From Spinacia oleracea (lineage: Eukaryota > Streptophyta > Magnoliopsida > Caryophyllales > Amaranthaceae): a DNA stretch of 64,000 nucleotides. The notes beneath the pieces are model-generated. The model had not been told where the DNA came from. It saw nothing but the letters and a program-made list of their open reading frames with translations, and searched no databases. The translations under genes and the position numbers were made by a program. Positions 1 through 11,149 of the stretch are shown here, one piece after another (within the stretch, counting starts at the first letter, position 1; each line of letters opens with the position of its first letter). The DNA is taken from positions 141,364,361 to 141,428,360 of the forward strand of contig NC_079492.1 in assembly GCF_020520425.1 (NCBI RefSeq), read 5' to 3'.

Positions 1-1133
1 CTTGGCCCTTTACGAAGGACCCGGCACCTGAGGTTTGTAAGGTGGAGTCACTGTTGTTCTCCGTGGATGCACTTCTGTGTCAGTTGAAGATGAGGTATCC
101 GTGCCTTCCTCATACATTCCTCAATGTCACGAAAATACAGTATGGCAAGGTTAGTACTATAACTGGATACCGTGACTTCTAATTATTTGATCTATGTAAT
201 GATTAATGGGAGTTTTGTTCTCTAAGGATGTTCTTTCGCGTAGTTTATCCTTTACCAAGAAAAATCTTAAAATTAGTAAATATGCTGTTGAGAAGCAGAA
301 TCTGAGAAAGGGCTACTCTGCCTTGGTGAAATTAGGAAATGGCTTTTCGAGAAGTAGGAAACAGAAATATACAAATTTTGTATTTAAATTTGATAGTATA
401 AGAAGTATTACAGTTACATTTAGTTATCTTTTAGATAAATAAAGTGTATCCATTGAGTTTAGATACATTTTGTTCACTGAAAGAGTGACCGGCAAAAGAA
501 AAAATGTTCAGCAGAGATTTTTTCAAAGTGTTGAAGAGTTTCCTGAAATAAAATGATTGATGAAGAATTACATTTATGTGGTGTTCTTGCAACATACAGG
601 GTAGAAAATGTATGTTTCTAGATTTTGTTTACTCTAAGTTGATCTGACTACCGAGTTTTTGTTTCTTTGTATACCTTTATGAATAAAGTCGTTAAGAACA
701 TGATTATTTAGTTTCTTATATTGGCTCATAATATGTCATTTTTACACAGGATATTGGGCATTCGATTCTTGAAGCATATTCCAGAGTTCTTGGAAACTTG
801 GCTTTCAGCATACTGTCAAGGATTGGAGATATCCTGCAAGAAGATCACTTGAGCAATCCCAATTCACCAGTGCCAACATGTTACTTTTCACCAGGATCAA
901 GTATTAATGGAATAATGGATAGCCCCATTACCAACCCACGTATAAGGCATTCGCTTGTTGAAAGAATGAACAAGGCAGACGGATACTTTAGTGATTCAAA
1001 CCCTAGCAGAAGTTCTGATTCAGAGATTTCATCAAGTACTGACACAAAGTCTAGCTCAGTTACTGCAACACCTAGTTCTAGCCGTATCTGGTGCATAGGT
1101 AAAGATGCATCCCCAGATAGTTCTTTCACCTAA
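1..1133 (+). CDS. RopGEF (PRONE domain) gene, last two exons, 5' truncated by the window edge
   Basis: Plant Rho-of-plants guanine nucleotide exchange factor, which activates ROP GTPases at the plasma membrane. Frame 3 of bases 3-149 is open and encodes the end of the PRONE domain (short motif KIQYGK). A GT donor follows at 150-151. The intron runs to the AG at 748-749, and the last exon 750-1133 continues in phase 0 with DIGHSILEAYSRVL, a hallmark of the PRONE C-terminus, then a Ser-rich tail ending at TAA 1131-1133. The tail is about 80 residues of low-complexity Ser/Asp/Thr sequence, as is usual for the variable RopGEF C-terminal region thought to be regulatory. The splice junction is read directly from the sequence; the family is assigned by recognising conserved PRONE motifs. 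Which RopGEF paralogue this is cannot be told from the fragment. The gene is convergent with the lectin gene at 1674-3810. Confidence 0.85.
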
Positions 1134-1673
1134 TTAAGTTATCTACTCTTTGGTAGCTTCTTCCTGTATATGAGTATGACTCTATTCTAATCAAAGACGA
1201 TGTTTTCTTCCTCAAATTTACTTTCTTCTGAAAGTGGACTTATTGGTGATTGACATCTTATAGATTTTGGGAGTATCATAGTATAGTATATATGAAACAT
1301 ACATCCAGGCATATTAATTTTGTGTTGTTGATATACTATATATGGTTCTGCTCCTGGCTTGAACCCATTTAAAATTCTTCCTAAAACTGTGAACTAATTT
1401 TACTCGGCGTACTCAGAGGAACTATCAGCTCTTGCTTCATCATATATACTACTACGGAGTACCTCTGTTTTCTTGTTTCTACTGTACAGATACGAGTATT
1501 AATCAGTGACAAAGTATTGAAAACTGAATCAGGGAAGTTTTATTACTGAAAGCATACATGAAGGAAGCAATTCAAATTCAATATACAACCACCACGATAG
1601 CAGATCGATGAATTACTTTATATTCAAAAGCAGGAATGCATGTGAAGAGTTGAAAGCATGGTGGAAGGTGAGT
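1134..1673. other. Convergent intergenic region / 3' UTRs
   Basis: AT-rich spacer between the RopGEF stop and the stop of the minus-strand lectin gene. No ORF or repeat structure stands out. It presumably holds the 3' UTRs of both genes. Confidence 0.5.
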
Positions 1674-3810
1674 TCAGACTAATGGGCGAGACTCAGCATG
1701 ACTGTGAAAGTTGAAATTGTTAACACCAGTGTAAACACCACCATAGACATCGTGAATATGTACGGTGCCATCAGTTCGAAGGTCTCGTACAGTATAGTCG
1801 AATGGGATATCAGATTTTCCTCTAGTAGCGAGCAGAGTTGCTGTGACATGAGTCATGGGGGGTACAGGAAAAGAGTAATCCTGCTCATGTTCAACAATCT
1901 CAGTATGGGTTTCTCCCCATTCATATTCACCTTGAAAATTTGCAGATACTTCAAAACCAAATCTACCAATAAACGGAATCCTAGAACTGAAGGACATTGT
2001 AACACCCAACTCCAAGGTAATTAAAGCTCTCCAACTACTTTCCCTAGTCTCTGAATGACGGAAAGTGACAGTGTTAAAATGCTCTTCCTGTGTCGCGTTT
2101 GTAGAGGGAGCAGTCCTGAGGACTACGGGTATCTCATCGTAAATTCGAGCATCATTGAATCGAAACCTAACGTTGAAAACTTCTCTAGAAATGACAGGCT
2201 CTTCAACTTGGAGATTGGCCTCTCGCATTAAGGACCTGACATTGCGATACAGATAATTGTTTTCTGGGGATCGGCGACAAAATGTACCGTTTGTTGGTGG
2301 ACCAATGCGAAGGGAAATTGCGTTACTGGCGACTTGGAGGGGTGTAAAGGACTGGGAATTAGCAAGAGGACCTATGTAGATTGGATCATTAATTCCTGGT
2401 GATGTACTCCAATAACCATAAACTTCATTTGAAAGGGTTTTGATCTTAAAGCTTCCATCAGACTCATACTCAATCTCCTGCCTGATGTCACCATCTCCCA
2501 AATCATCTTTTGAAAACTCTAGACCAAAAGGAGGCATATGCGACGGGTGGTTTCGAAGTTTTGCCGGACCAAGGTATTTCCCATTATCACCTTTCATAAC
2601 GATATACAATTAAAACACATAAATTATTCATCTATTCCACTTATAAAATAAGTTACCATAACTTCAATTAACTTCTTCACAAGTTCTTATTAACCCTTTA
2701 AAATATATATTGGTATAAAACTTAACCAAAACATAGTAGAAGTTACAAAAAACTAAGTAAAATTTATAAAAAAAAAGGGCAAAAGTTATCTTGGTGAACA
2801 ACTTGTGCGTGCAAGAACTTTTGTAAGTTAAGATAATATAAGTTTAGAGAAAATGAGTCGAATAGACAGAGGCTTAGTCAAAATAAATAGAACATAACAG
2901 ACCCGTTCTAGAATAGTTTTACAATGGCTACATAACTTTTAAGGGTGTGTTCTCTTCAACTTATAAGATTTGAAAAATTGAAATCATCCGAACTGAACTT
3001 ATAAGACCTTATATGAATTCATTTAACTTATAAGACTTTATAGGAACTTATTTAACTTATAAGACTTTATAAAATCTTATTAGACTTTATATAACTTTTT
3101 TGAACTTTATTTAAAGTTTATTAGATTATTACCAGACTTTTAGCCATTAGAATATCGAAAATAATTGGTTGCAAATATTAATAGTAATAAAGTAATTCGT
3201 ATTTAGTTGTTACGTTAATAATGATGTCTATCGTGTTTTCATTAATAATTAAAAATTTATAAAATCCGAGGACCAAGTATTTAACTAAGATAAAGTTGAA
3301 AAGAACAAGAGCCAAGTAGACATAGAGTATCTAACCTTTAAAGACAATAATGTCCGGTAATACGACGAGCGAACCCCAGTCAATGACGTCCATCAAAAGA
3401 GTATTTGGACCCAACATATTGCCATTGGCGAGAGTATGTAATTCGACCCGTTGAGTTACAAAACAGGTGGCGTACATCCCCGAATGAAGATGCCGCAAAC
3501 GGTAGGCGTTTTGTGTTTGGTCCAACTCTGGCCTGAAAAGAGTGCACAACTGGACTGATGTATTTTCCTCTGGCTTCTCGGCTCTTGCGTCGACGAAGAG
3601 TCCGTTTTCCGACACTAAATACTTGTTGTTGAAGGTGCTTCTTATATGAACTAAACTGTTGTTGCTGCTACTTCTCTCTATCTCAAACCTTGTGTTCGGA
3701 TTTAACACATTCCTCCCATCATTCCACAATATCCCATTTCCTCTGCACCAGAAATAACCCCTCCTCCCATTTCGTGTTTGAAATGCTGCAACTAATGGCA
3801 ATGACCCCAT
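1674..3810 (-). CDS. Amaranthin-like lectin with aerolysin-like C-terminal domain (two-exon copy)
   Basis: Predicted cytosolic carbohydrate-binding protein with a C-terminal beta-pore-forming-type module. Exon 1 is 3336-3810 and exon 2 is 1674-2590. The intron 2591-3335 has GT (minus strand 3335-3334) and AG ends and interrupts the codon after phase 1. The total is 464 codons including the stop. Exon 1 encodes the first agglutinin beta-trefoil (starts MGSLPLVAAF, ends near IDWGSLVVLPD). Exon 2 encodes the second agglutinin domain and then, from about VEEPVISREV, the aerolysin-like domain with DARIYDE, YEWGE and PPMTHVTATL motifs seen in all four copies here. No signal peptide is visible, as is usual for amaranthin-type lectins. 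The intron sits exactly at the junction of the two agglutinin domains. A TATA-like TATATAAT (minus, 3914-3907) lies about 100 bp upstream. Sugar specificity and toxicity are not established by sequence; family knowledge suggests a defence role. Confidence 0.88.
2940..3130. repeat. AT-rich MITE-like repeat inside the lectin-gene intron
   Basis: Begins ggtgtgttctcttcaac and then has four to five imperfect copies of aacttataagactttat. Related starts (gttctcttca, followed by aactta/cttatctta runs) occur at about 46985 and 52227-52620, so this is a dispersed family. Precise ends and TSD were not resolved. Confidence 0.5.
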
Positions 3811-3934
3811 TTTCGCTAACCCCCCTTGTTTTCCCTACTTTACTCGGAATTACTTTTTTGTGTTTTTTTTTCTTTTTCCTATTGGGTTTAGTAGAATTCA
3901 ACTACATTATATAGAATTTAACGAATCAACGAGG

Positions 3935-4080
3935 ACTTGGCCTAGTCGTTAAATTGATGCCTATATATAGTAGGTCTCAGGTTCACATCCCCTCCCAGTT
4001 TGTAATTTGTCCCAATTAATCAAGTATAGGAAAGGATAAAATTGTCTTTACACTTGTATTTCATGCAAGTAGCTTTTTTG
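3935..4080 (+). repeat. tRNA-derived SINE-like sequence
   Basis: Contains an A-box-like ttggcctagtcgtta followed about 40 bp later by a B-box-like aggttcacatcc, the internal pol III promoter layout of tRNA-derived SINEs. The sequence does not fold into a full tRNA cloverleaf by eye, so it is called a SINE head and not a tRNA gene. Confidence 0.45.
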
Positions 4081-4094
4081 TTTGTTTGGTGTAG

Positions 4095-4205
4095 AATGAG
4101 CCACAAAGGGCAAGACGATAAATGATACACGAGGATTCGATATCAGGTGTTGGGTGTCACCCCTCAAGACTTTACCAACTAAGCTAGTTGATATCCACTG
4201 CAAGT
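4095..4205 (-). repeat. tRNA-derived SINE-like sequence (minus strand); divergent copy at about 4480-4575
   Basis: On the minus strand tagcttagttggtaaag (A box) is followed by atatcgaatcc (B box). A second, more divergent copy lies at about 4480-4575 in the same orientation (ttagttagttggttaaag and aaatcgaatcac). Confidence 0.5.
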
Positions 4206-4740
4206 AGCCTTATGTGGTTATAATATTCGTAGCTCTTCTGCTCTTTACTACTCCGTAGTTTATTAAGACATTTTATATGTATATTTTAGCTTATATAGTT
4301 ATAATCTCAAAAAACTTATCAAAGGCTTCGTCCCTGGTAAAAGATCATCCCCTGTCTACTATGGTCCCTTAATTATATTGTCTGTCGAATTGTTATTGAT
4401 CTAATCTATATGGTCCCTGATCTCTATAGCCTATCATGATTCAACTGTTTCTAAATTTTCTTTTAAAGTATATGGAGAGAGGAGAGAGTTGCAAGTGTAA
4501 TAATGTATATGTGATTCGATTTCAGGTTTTAGTACAATCTCACGACTTTAACCAACTAACTAATTCATATATACTTTGTATATCTTTTCGGATTTTTTTT
4601 TAAAATGTATGAATATAATATATTATTTGCAACCTTTTTATATATTTAATTATTTGTTACTAAATTAACGAAAAACAAATAGTGTGATGAATGATGACAC
4701 ACATTAAGATAATCTAATACGATTTCACATGATATAATTC

Positions 4741-4971
4741 GTTTTTTTTTAAGTCTGTATGAATCACAATTTATGGTCAGATTTTTCTACATATAGTCCC
4801 ACAATTTGACCTTTTCATTAACTCCACCCACTCGATCAAATATTTGAAGTTTTGCAATATTTCTGTTCAACACCATTGCAAAAGAAGCTCATCCCTTGTT
4901 CCCCACTCTTACCTCCAAATAAAAGAAGGCAAAAGATCAAGAAAATGGTAGAAAAAACTTTGTTTTTGTGA
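4741..4971 (+). pseudogene. Relic of a fifth amaranthin-like gene: promoter/5' UTR and the first codons only
   Basis: This block matches the promoter and leader of the intact gene at 6124: the shared order is gtatgaat, a gtcaaaattttctacatatagtcc-type segment, the ccacccactc stretch, the leader agctcatcccttgtt and the start context gaaaatggta. The ATG at 4945-4947 is in the same context as the intact start, but the frame closes after eight codons (TGA 4969-4971). From about 4960 the sequence switches to the outer end of the inverted duplication. It carries one copy of a promoter motif that is doubled in the two intronless genes. Read as a truncated duplicate, broken at the arm boundary. Confidence 0.65.
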
Positions 4972-5785
4972 TATCTTGGTGTTTATAATTAACAAACGCG
5001 AATTGAAGGCAGAAGAATTTATGTCCTTGATGCAATTACACCACGCGGGTTAATAATAATAACAAAAAGTAAGGCAATCACCAACCAATGCTGGCTTCGA
5101 GGACCTACTAAAAATGGACCACGTCTATTATTGTGAAGTGTACTGCTATTTTTGCCCCTCCATTATGGTCCCTAACCTTTACTCTGTCGAATTGTTATTG
5201 GTTCATTTTGGTCCCCGGTCCTTATATATAGTGTCACTCTCCCAATAACTCATTTTTCGAATAGTCTAGACTCTAGAGGTCCACGTGAAAAATATGTAGA
5301 CGGATTCAATTACAATAATATTTAAGTTAGGTGGTGATATTTTTTTTTCGATTTTTTTGAAAGTAAGAATATGTTGTAACATATTCCTTGTACGTATTTC
5401 TAATGGATGATCAAATAAGTTCGATGATCTTTTTCTACTTTTACTCTGCCCACCAAAATAAAATAAAAAAAAGTTCAATTAAACAATCTCATTTTCGTTT
5501 GTCCTCGATCTCTACATTCTATGAGGTTCTGCTTCACTCTATTCCTTACTTCTTATCTCTCATATTTCCATTTTATCTTTAGTGTTCTATCTTTCCTCAT
5601 GATCAAGTCATGACCAATGGACGAATACTCTCTAATGACTAATGCGCATTGCTTTAACTATCGATATATATTTAATTTTTTTTTTTTTGATAAGCAATAT
5701 ATTTAATTATTTGTTACTAAAAATAATGTAAATATTATGACGATACACGTTATAATGAATTTAGCACGATTCCACGTAATAATTT

Positions 5786-5895
5786 TTTTTTAACTCCGTA
5801 TGAATTGAATCACAAATTAGGGTCAAAATTTTCTTACATTTTTTTTTAACTCCGTATGAATTGAATCAAAAATTAGGGTCAAAATTTTCTTACAT
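5786..5895. repeat. Tandem duplication in the lectin promoter
   Basis: The roughly 55-bp unit ttaactccgtatgaattgaat...ggtcaaaattttcttaca occurs twice in a row, about 230-340 bp upstream of the ATG. The other arm has the same doubling at about 42880-42985, so it predates the inverted duplication. The relic at 4741 has only one unit. Confidence 0.7.
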
Positions 5896-5939
5896 ATAGT
5901 CCTACAATTTCACCTGTTCATTAATTCCACCCACTCAAA

Positions 5940-5948
5940 TATATAAAG
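5940..5948 (+). promoter_or_regulatory. TATA box of the intronless lectin gene
   Basis: tatataaag about 175 bp upstream of the ATG at 6124. It is conserved in the other arm on the minus strand (42826-42818). Confidence 0.5.
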
Positions 5949-6123
5949 CTTTATAATATTGTCCACTGATATACTTCGTACGTACTTCTATAACAAGCTA
6001 GCCAGGAAGTTTTCATTTACCATTGGAAAAAAGCTCATCCCTTGGCTTGTTCCCCCACTCTTAGTCTTACCTCCAAAAAAAAAAAAAAGAAAAAAAAGGC
6101 AATTGAAAGAAAAGAAAAAGAAA

Positions 6124-7614
6124 ATGGTAGCATCATTGCCACTTTGTGCAGCAATATTATCAAACAAGAACAACAAATACTTAAGTTATGTAAAAGAAGG
6201 GAAAACACATAAGCATCTTCGTTTTTCCGGCGAGGAGATCGTGAGCAGATCCACAAAGTTCGCGATAGAGAGGTCGAGCAAAGAAGACGACGAAAACACA
6301 GAGCTGGTTCACTTGCGATGTTGCCACAACAATAAGTACTTGGTTAAGAAATCTGAAGCTGAAGGTTGGATTATTGCAGCTGCTGAAAAGCCAGAAGAAG
6401 ATGAATCAGTTTGGTCATCCACACTGTTTGAGCCTATCATCGTTGAAAGCCATGATGGTTATGGCCGAACAGTCCTTCGATTCAAGCATGTTCAATCCCA
6501 ACTTTATGCTTCTTTGAGCAAAGATGACGACGACGATGATGATGATGATGATGATGATAGCCTCTCAAAATGCTTACAATTGAGGCAAGAAATAGAAGAT
6601 GTTATAAACTCAAGTGATGTGGTAACAATCATAGATTGGGGCACACTTGTCATTTTGCCAAAACGTGTTGCCTTCAAAAGCAGTAGTGATGGAAAATACC
6701 TTGTCGATGATCAGAGAAGTAGTGCTCATCCTTGTATTCGATCATCTGTCGACAAGAAAGATGATGCTCGTGTTATCCATGAGGTGTACACCAACCCTGA
6801 TGGTACCCTTTCTATCAAGAGCTCTGACGCAGATGGGTTTTGGACATCTCACGAAGGTGGCGAAATCGATGTCGAGCCATTTGCTGATAATACTAGTGAG
6901 CAGAAATTAGCAACTATGGAAATTAAAAAAGGGATTTTCCAAACATTTGTGCCCATCAAAATTTCCTCCAACGAAATTGCCCTTCGTGGGTTGCCGCTCA
7001 ACAAATTTTGCCTCATCGATGGTACCTCGAAAGAGCTCGTTTGTAAGGCGAATTCGATTTTACGAGAGACAAAATTTGTGGTGGAAGAGGTAGTAATTTC
7101 AAGAGAAGTTAGCAACATCGAGTATCACCTCGACGATGCTAGGATCTACGACGAGGCAACCGTGGTGTTATCAACTAATATAATTCATAATACATCAGAA
7201 AATGCTTTCACAACCGAATACTCGTTTAGATTTGTAGACAAGAGAATTAGTAGATGGACAAATGGTGGTTCATTGAGTTTAGGTGTTCCAGTCAACATCA
7301 AATCAGCTGGTATTCCATTGATAACCGAAAACGGTATCGTAATCTCAGGTGAGTTTACCGGAACATATGAATGGGGTGAGAGTAAGACTGAAACAAATGA
7401 AAAGGAAATGACATACAACACAAGTGTGCCGCCAATGACACAAGCCACAATTCGACTTGTTTCGACTAGTGGTACGTGTGATGTACCATTTTCGTATTCA
7501 GTTCGAGAGGTTCATGTTGATGGCAAAACAGTTGTGTATACCATGGATGATGGTTTGTACACTGGTATCAATTTCTACAAGTTGCAAACCCAGATGGAGA
7601 CTAAACCAATCTAG
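6124..7614 (+). CDS. Amaranthin-like lectin with aerolysin-like domain (intronless copy A)
   Basis: 496-residue protein with two agglutinin (beta-trefoil) domains at about residues 1-165 and 175-320, then an aerolysin-like domain from about 325 to the end. Shared motifs are IDWGTLVILP between the lectin domains, SREVSNIEYHLDDARIYDE at the start of the pore-forming module, and YEWGESKTE and SVPPMTQATI near its end. An upstream ATG at 5959 is in frame but is rejected: the inverted copy has no open frame there, the leader is a poly-A/lysine-like UTR, and MVASLPLCAA matches the N-termini of the other copies. There is no signal peptide. Residues 134-145 are 12 consecutive Asp from a GAT/GAC repeat (7 in copy B). 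The single-exon structure contrasts with the split genes at 1674 and 46254. The family binds GalNAc-type glycans; this copy's specificity is unknown. Confidence 0.9.
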   Translation: MVASLPLCAAILSNKNNKYLSYVKEGKTHKHLRFSGEEIVSRSTKFAIERSSKEDDENTELVHLRCCHNNKYLVKKSEAEGWIIAAAEKPEEDESVWSSTLFEPIIVESHDGYGRTVLRFKHVQSQLYASLSKDDDDDDDDDDDDSLSKCLQLRQEIEDVINSSDVVTIIDWGTLVILPKRVAFKSSSDGKYLVDDQRSSAHPCIRSSVDKKDDARVIHEVYTNPDGTLSIKSSDADGFWTSHEGGEIDVEPFADNTSEQKLATMEIKKGIFQTFVPIKISSNEIALRGLPLNKFCLIDGTSKELVCKANSILRETKFVVEEVVISREVSNIEYHLDDARIYDEATVVLSTNIIHNTSENAFTTEYSFRFVDKRISRWTNGGSLSLGVPVNIKSAGIPLITENGIVISGEFTGTYEWGESKTETNEKEMTYNTSVPPMTQATIRLVSTSGTCDVPFSYSVREVHVDGKTVVYTMDDGLYTGINFYKLQTQMETKPI

Positions 7615-7860
7615 TGCGATTTAAGCGTGATTAATGTTATGTACTACTCCCGTAGTGGTTTATATCATTCTATCTTTTGTTTTGTGAGCTCGTTTTATTG
7701 ATCTACCGGTTGTACTATGTAATAATCAATAAAGTTGAACTCGGTGTCAGTTCTTGGCATAAATTATCAATGATCAAATTAGAGTTTGTTAATGGTGCGG
7801 GCGAATTATTTAAACGTAATCGTTACTCCTAATATCGAAGCGAAGTACTACAGACTACTA

Positions 7861-8148
7861 CTCCCTCTGGTTTTTTATGTATCCACTTTAATTCTCAAAA
7901 GTGGTGGTTTTATATCCACTAGTACCCACTCGCAACAAAAATAAAACTTTCCTTAATTTTTTATAAGGTACTACTACTACGGTTAATTACTACATTTTTT
8001 TTTATAATAGTTTTTCTCAAAAAAACTAGTTTATAAGGTAGTTTTTGACAAATTTGCCTAAAAATTAAAAAGACAATGATGCTCCAATTTCTTGCAAAAT
8101 TTTACAAGACCTTTTGCCTACGGGACACGCAAATAAGGACGGAGGGAG
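7861..8148. mobile_element. Stowaway-like MITE
   Basis: Starts ctccctctgg and ends ggacggagggag, terminal inverted repeats of the Stowaway/mariner type, flanked by TA on both sides (7859-7860 and 8149-8150). It has no coding capacity. Confidence 0.75.
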
Positions 8149-8194
8149 TAACAATTAGCAATTACGTAGTAACAGTTATCATAATTTTTTGAAT

Positions 8195-8393
8195 CTTTTA
8201 CCAAAATGACTACTTTTATAATTTTATTTACCAAAATGGCAATTTTTTAATTCTATTTCCCAAACTAGCTACTATTTATTTACCAAAATGACTACTTTTA
8301 CAATTTTGTTTACCAAAAAAGTTTTGGTAAATAAAATTGTAAAGTAACCAATTTGGTAAATAAAATTGTAAAACTAACCAATTTGGTAAAAGA
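8195..8393. mobile_element. Palindromic MITE with doubled TIRs
   Basis: Left side atcttttaccaaaatgac, repeated once more inside; right side ccaatttggtaaa twice, ending ggtaaaagat. The whole segment can fold back on itself. No clear TSD was found. Confidence 0.55.
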
Positions 8394-8566
8394 TCCTAAT
8401 TTTGAAGGATTGTGTGATAGAGTATAAGGGCACAATAATAATAAAATAAGAAATGTCTTATTTATGCCATATAATATTTGGAAAATGTTATGTACATCGA
8501 CATAAAAATAAAGCTTCGACACTAGCTTTGAGAAAAAACCAAAATCGTCTTCTTCTACTTTTCCAC

Positions 8567-10378
8567 ATGATCCAGAGCATGGATCCACAACAAAAACATC
8601 CAGATGATACATGCATGATTGATATACCAATCACAGAACAGCAAGAACAGGTGAATCAAGATCACCAAAGACTCAAGCCAACGCAAACTTTTAGGGAAGC
8701 AGTAGCCCAATCATCACAATGGTTTTCGGAGGCAAAAAAGATAATCACCACTTCCATGGAATGGGGAGAACAGGAAGAAATACCACCACAGGAAGACATG
8801 ACTGTGCAATTTAATCAAATCACTTTGGAAAGATTAAGATCGCCATGGAAATTAACTTTAATGAGAAAGTGTCTGGGAATTCAAGTTAAGCCAAACTATC
8901 TGGAAACCAAGGTACGATCGATGTGGAGAACAAAAGGAGCACTGGAAGTAATAGATATTGGTAGAAATGTTTATTTGTTCAGGTTTGCTCAATCAGATGA
9001 TTATGAAAAGGCGCTATTTGGAGGACCATGGTTCATTATGGACCATTACTTGATGATGACTACATGGAAACCAAATTTCAGACCGTCAATTAATAGTTTC
9101 GATAATATGTTAGTATGGATACGAATTGATGAATTACCAGTTGAATATTATGACAAAGAAGCTCTGTTTGCAATATCAAGGATCATCGGAAAGCCGATAC
9201 ATGTGGATTACGCGACACACAAGCTTACCAGAGCCAGGTATGCAAGAGTTTGTATTGATCTTGATTTGTCTAAGCCGCTGGTAACACGTGTTTGGGTAGG
9301 AGGTCATTGGCAGCCAATTTTATATGAAAACATATCTACGTTATGTTTCACGTGTGGAAAAATAGGGCACGTTAAACACATGTGTCCAAGTTCGGAGCCC
9401 AAGTCAAATGCAAATGTAACTGCCCAACATATGGCAGGAAGCCAGAACCAACAGGAAGTGACTAGTCTAAGGGACAGGGAGGCCCAGAAACTAATTGATA
9501 TAAATGAGACAAATACAAACGGGGCAAGCACATCTAAGGAGGGGCAGGATACTTATGGGCCATGGATTACAATCCAACAAAAAAGGAGCAACAGGCCCAA
9601 CAGAGGAAAACAACGAGAAGAACAATCGAAAATAAATGAGTACAAAAGAGGAGGAATAGGAAGCGATGTAAACACAAGCAACAAAAACATTCTAGTAGCT
9701 CAAAAAAATACGATTGGCCAAGTTGAGGACCAATGGAGAAAGAGAGATTTATCGGCAACATCAGTTTCCAAGGTTCGTAATAATGATGGCACATTAAAAA
9801 ACACGGAAGGAAGCATGGGAGAAAAAGAAACGGGAGAGAACGCCGTACACTTGTCAAATAGTTTTCAACACCTGGTTGAGGAGGATGATTCAGCTACGCC
9901 CATTGGCAATCAAAAGGTTATTTTAAACCCCACGGTAAACCAAGTTAATAAGGAACATCAAGAAACACTCATTACACAAACCTGTTCAACTTCTTCAAAG
10001 AGTCTCAAGCAATCTTCTGGTAAAAACCAGTTTGAACATGAGCAACAAAGAGAAAGATCAGCGTGCATGCATGTCACAACCGATGAGTCAGCGATCATTC
10101 CAGAGGAGGGGAAGAAACAATTGGGTTCAGAGGGGACCGAGGTTCAACAAAACCAGAGAGGATTCACAGACGATGGAGGGGGAACTGCAACAACTCCAAT
10201 GTCCATTGACACAACCAAAAACTCTCTAGTTATTTCCAGAGGAGATGGGGATGCTTGCATGTTCAACAGAGAGAAAACTACGGATGATGGAAGCGGATCT
10301 GATGCACCAGAATTACAGGAGAAATTTGGACCTAGGACGCAGCCCAGTACCCAGGCCACGACTCGAGATACATCCATC
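8567..10378 (+). CDS. LINE ORF1 (DUF4283 / zinc-knuckle gag-like protein), 5' part, interrupted by a CACTA element
   Basis: Nucleic-acid-binding ORF1 protein of a plant L1-type LINE. The start is taken at ATG 8567 (another Met four codons later). The N-terminal half carries the DUF4283 fold (motifs GGPWFIMDHYLMMTTWKP and WIRIDELPVEYYDKEALF), followed by a CCHC knuckle C-x2-C-x4-H-x4-C (CFTCGKIGHVKHMC) encoded at about 9346-9387. A long polar, Gln/Thr-rich tail follows. The frame is open up to the CACTA insertion at 10379 and resumes beyond it at 17092 in the same phase, once one copy of the 3-bp target duplication is discounted, to a stop at 17440-17442. So the LINE was intact in ORF1 when the DNA transposon landed. 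It belongs to a mobile element and is not a host gene. Confidence 0.85.
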
Positions 10379-11149
10379 CACTAGTAGAAAAAACCCTTAT
10401 TGCAGCGGGCTTTTAGACCCCTGTTGCAGCGTACATCGTATGCTGCAACTGGGGGGCCTGCAACAAGTCTGAACTTGTTGCAGCGTACAATGTTCGCTGC
10501 GAAAAGTGGTTTTTTGCAGCGTACATATGCCTGTACGCTGCAACAAGTGTCTAAATTTTGGCTAAAATCTTGACTTGTTGCAGCGTACAAATAGGTGTAC
10601 GCTGCAAAAAAACCCAACCTGTTGCAGCGAACATCTATTTGTACGCTGCAATAGGTCTGGTTTTTTGCCAAATTTTACACCCTTGTTGCAGCGTACATAC
10701 ATATGTACGCTGCAACAAGGGTGTAAAATTTTAGTTTTAGGGAGACCTAGATTGCCCAAATACAGAAACCTGTCACAACAATAATATAATATCGCAACCT
10801 GTATAACAAATATAAAATAATAAATAGTATTTTGAAGATATCCCAAAACAAAAGTGCACGTACCATATACATTTAAATGTATGTATGTTCCAATTTCAAC
10901 GTATGCATACATTTTAACATAAAAGATTGTTCTATAATATCTAAACTAACTCGATCAAGCGCCCCTAGGCCAATAATAAATACTTGCAGCCCATTGCTCA
11001 CGAACCACATCAATTTCCTCACTAGCATAAGACGTATTCCTCGGAGTATAGACCTTTACAAAAACAAAAAAAATATCACATTTTAACATTCAAGCAACTA
11101 ATGGCAATGTCCTAATAGTCTAAAATACGAAGCAAGAGTAAGGAAAATT

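Larger units (their letters stand above)
4960..7746. repeat. Left arm of a 2.8-kb inverted segmental duplication
   Basis: The reverse complement of 40989-43807 aligns along the whole arm: promoter, leader, complete lectin CDS and 3' flank down to the cggtgt at 7746. Small indels (poly-Asp tract, three short coding indels, a 32-bp 3' insertion in the other arm) separate the copies. The intact ORFs suggest the duplication is fairly recent. Confidence 0.85.

Noticed and set aside
206-442. 78-codon ORF in the first kilobase
   Set aside because: Lies wholly in the RopGEF intron (150-749) and has no recognisable domain.
881-1129. Minus-strand ORF opposite the RopGEF last exon
   Set aside because: Antisense shadow of the coding exon.
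3935-4000. Possible tRNA gene
   Set aside because: A and B boxes are present but acceptor and anticodon stems do not pair; better explained as a SINE head.
5959-6123. In-frame N-terminal extension of lectin copy A
   Set aside because: Absent from the inverted paralogue because the A-tract length shifts the frame; Lys-rich leader without similarity to the other copies.
9304-9857. Minus-strand ORFs under LINE ORF1
   Set aside because: Shadows of the real plus-strand DUF4283/zinc-knuckle frame.
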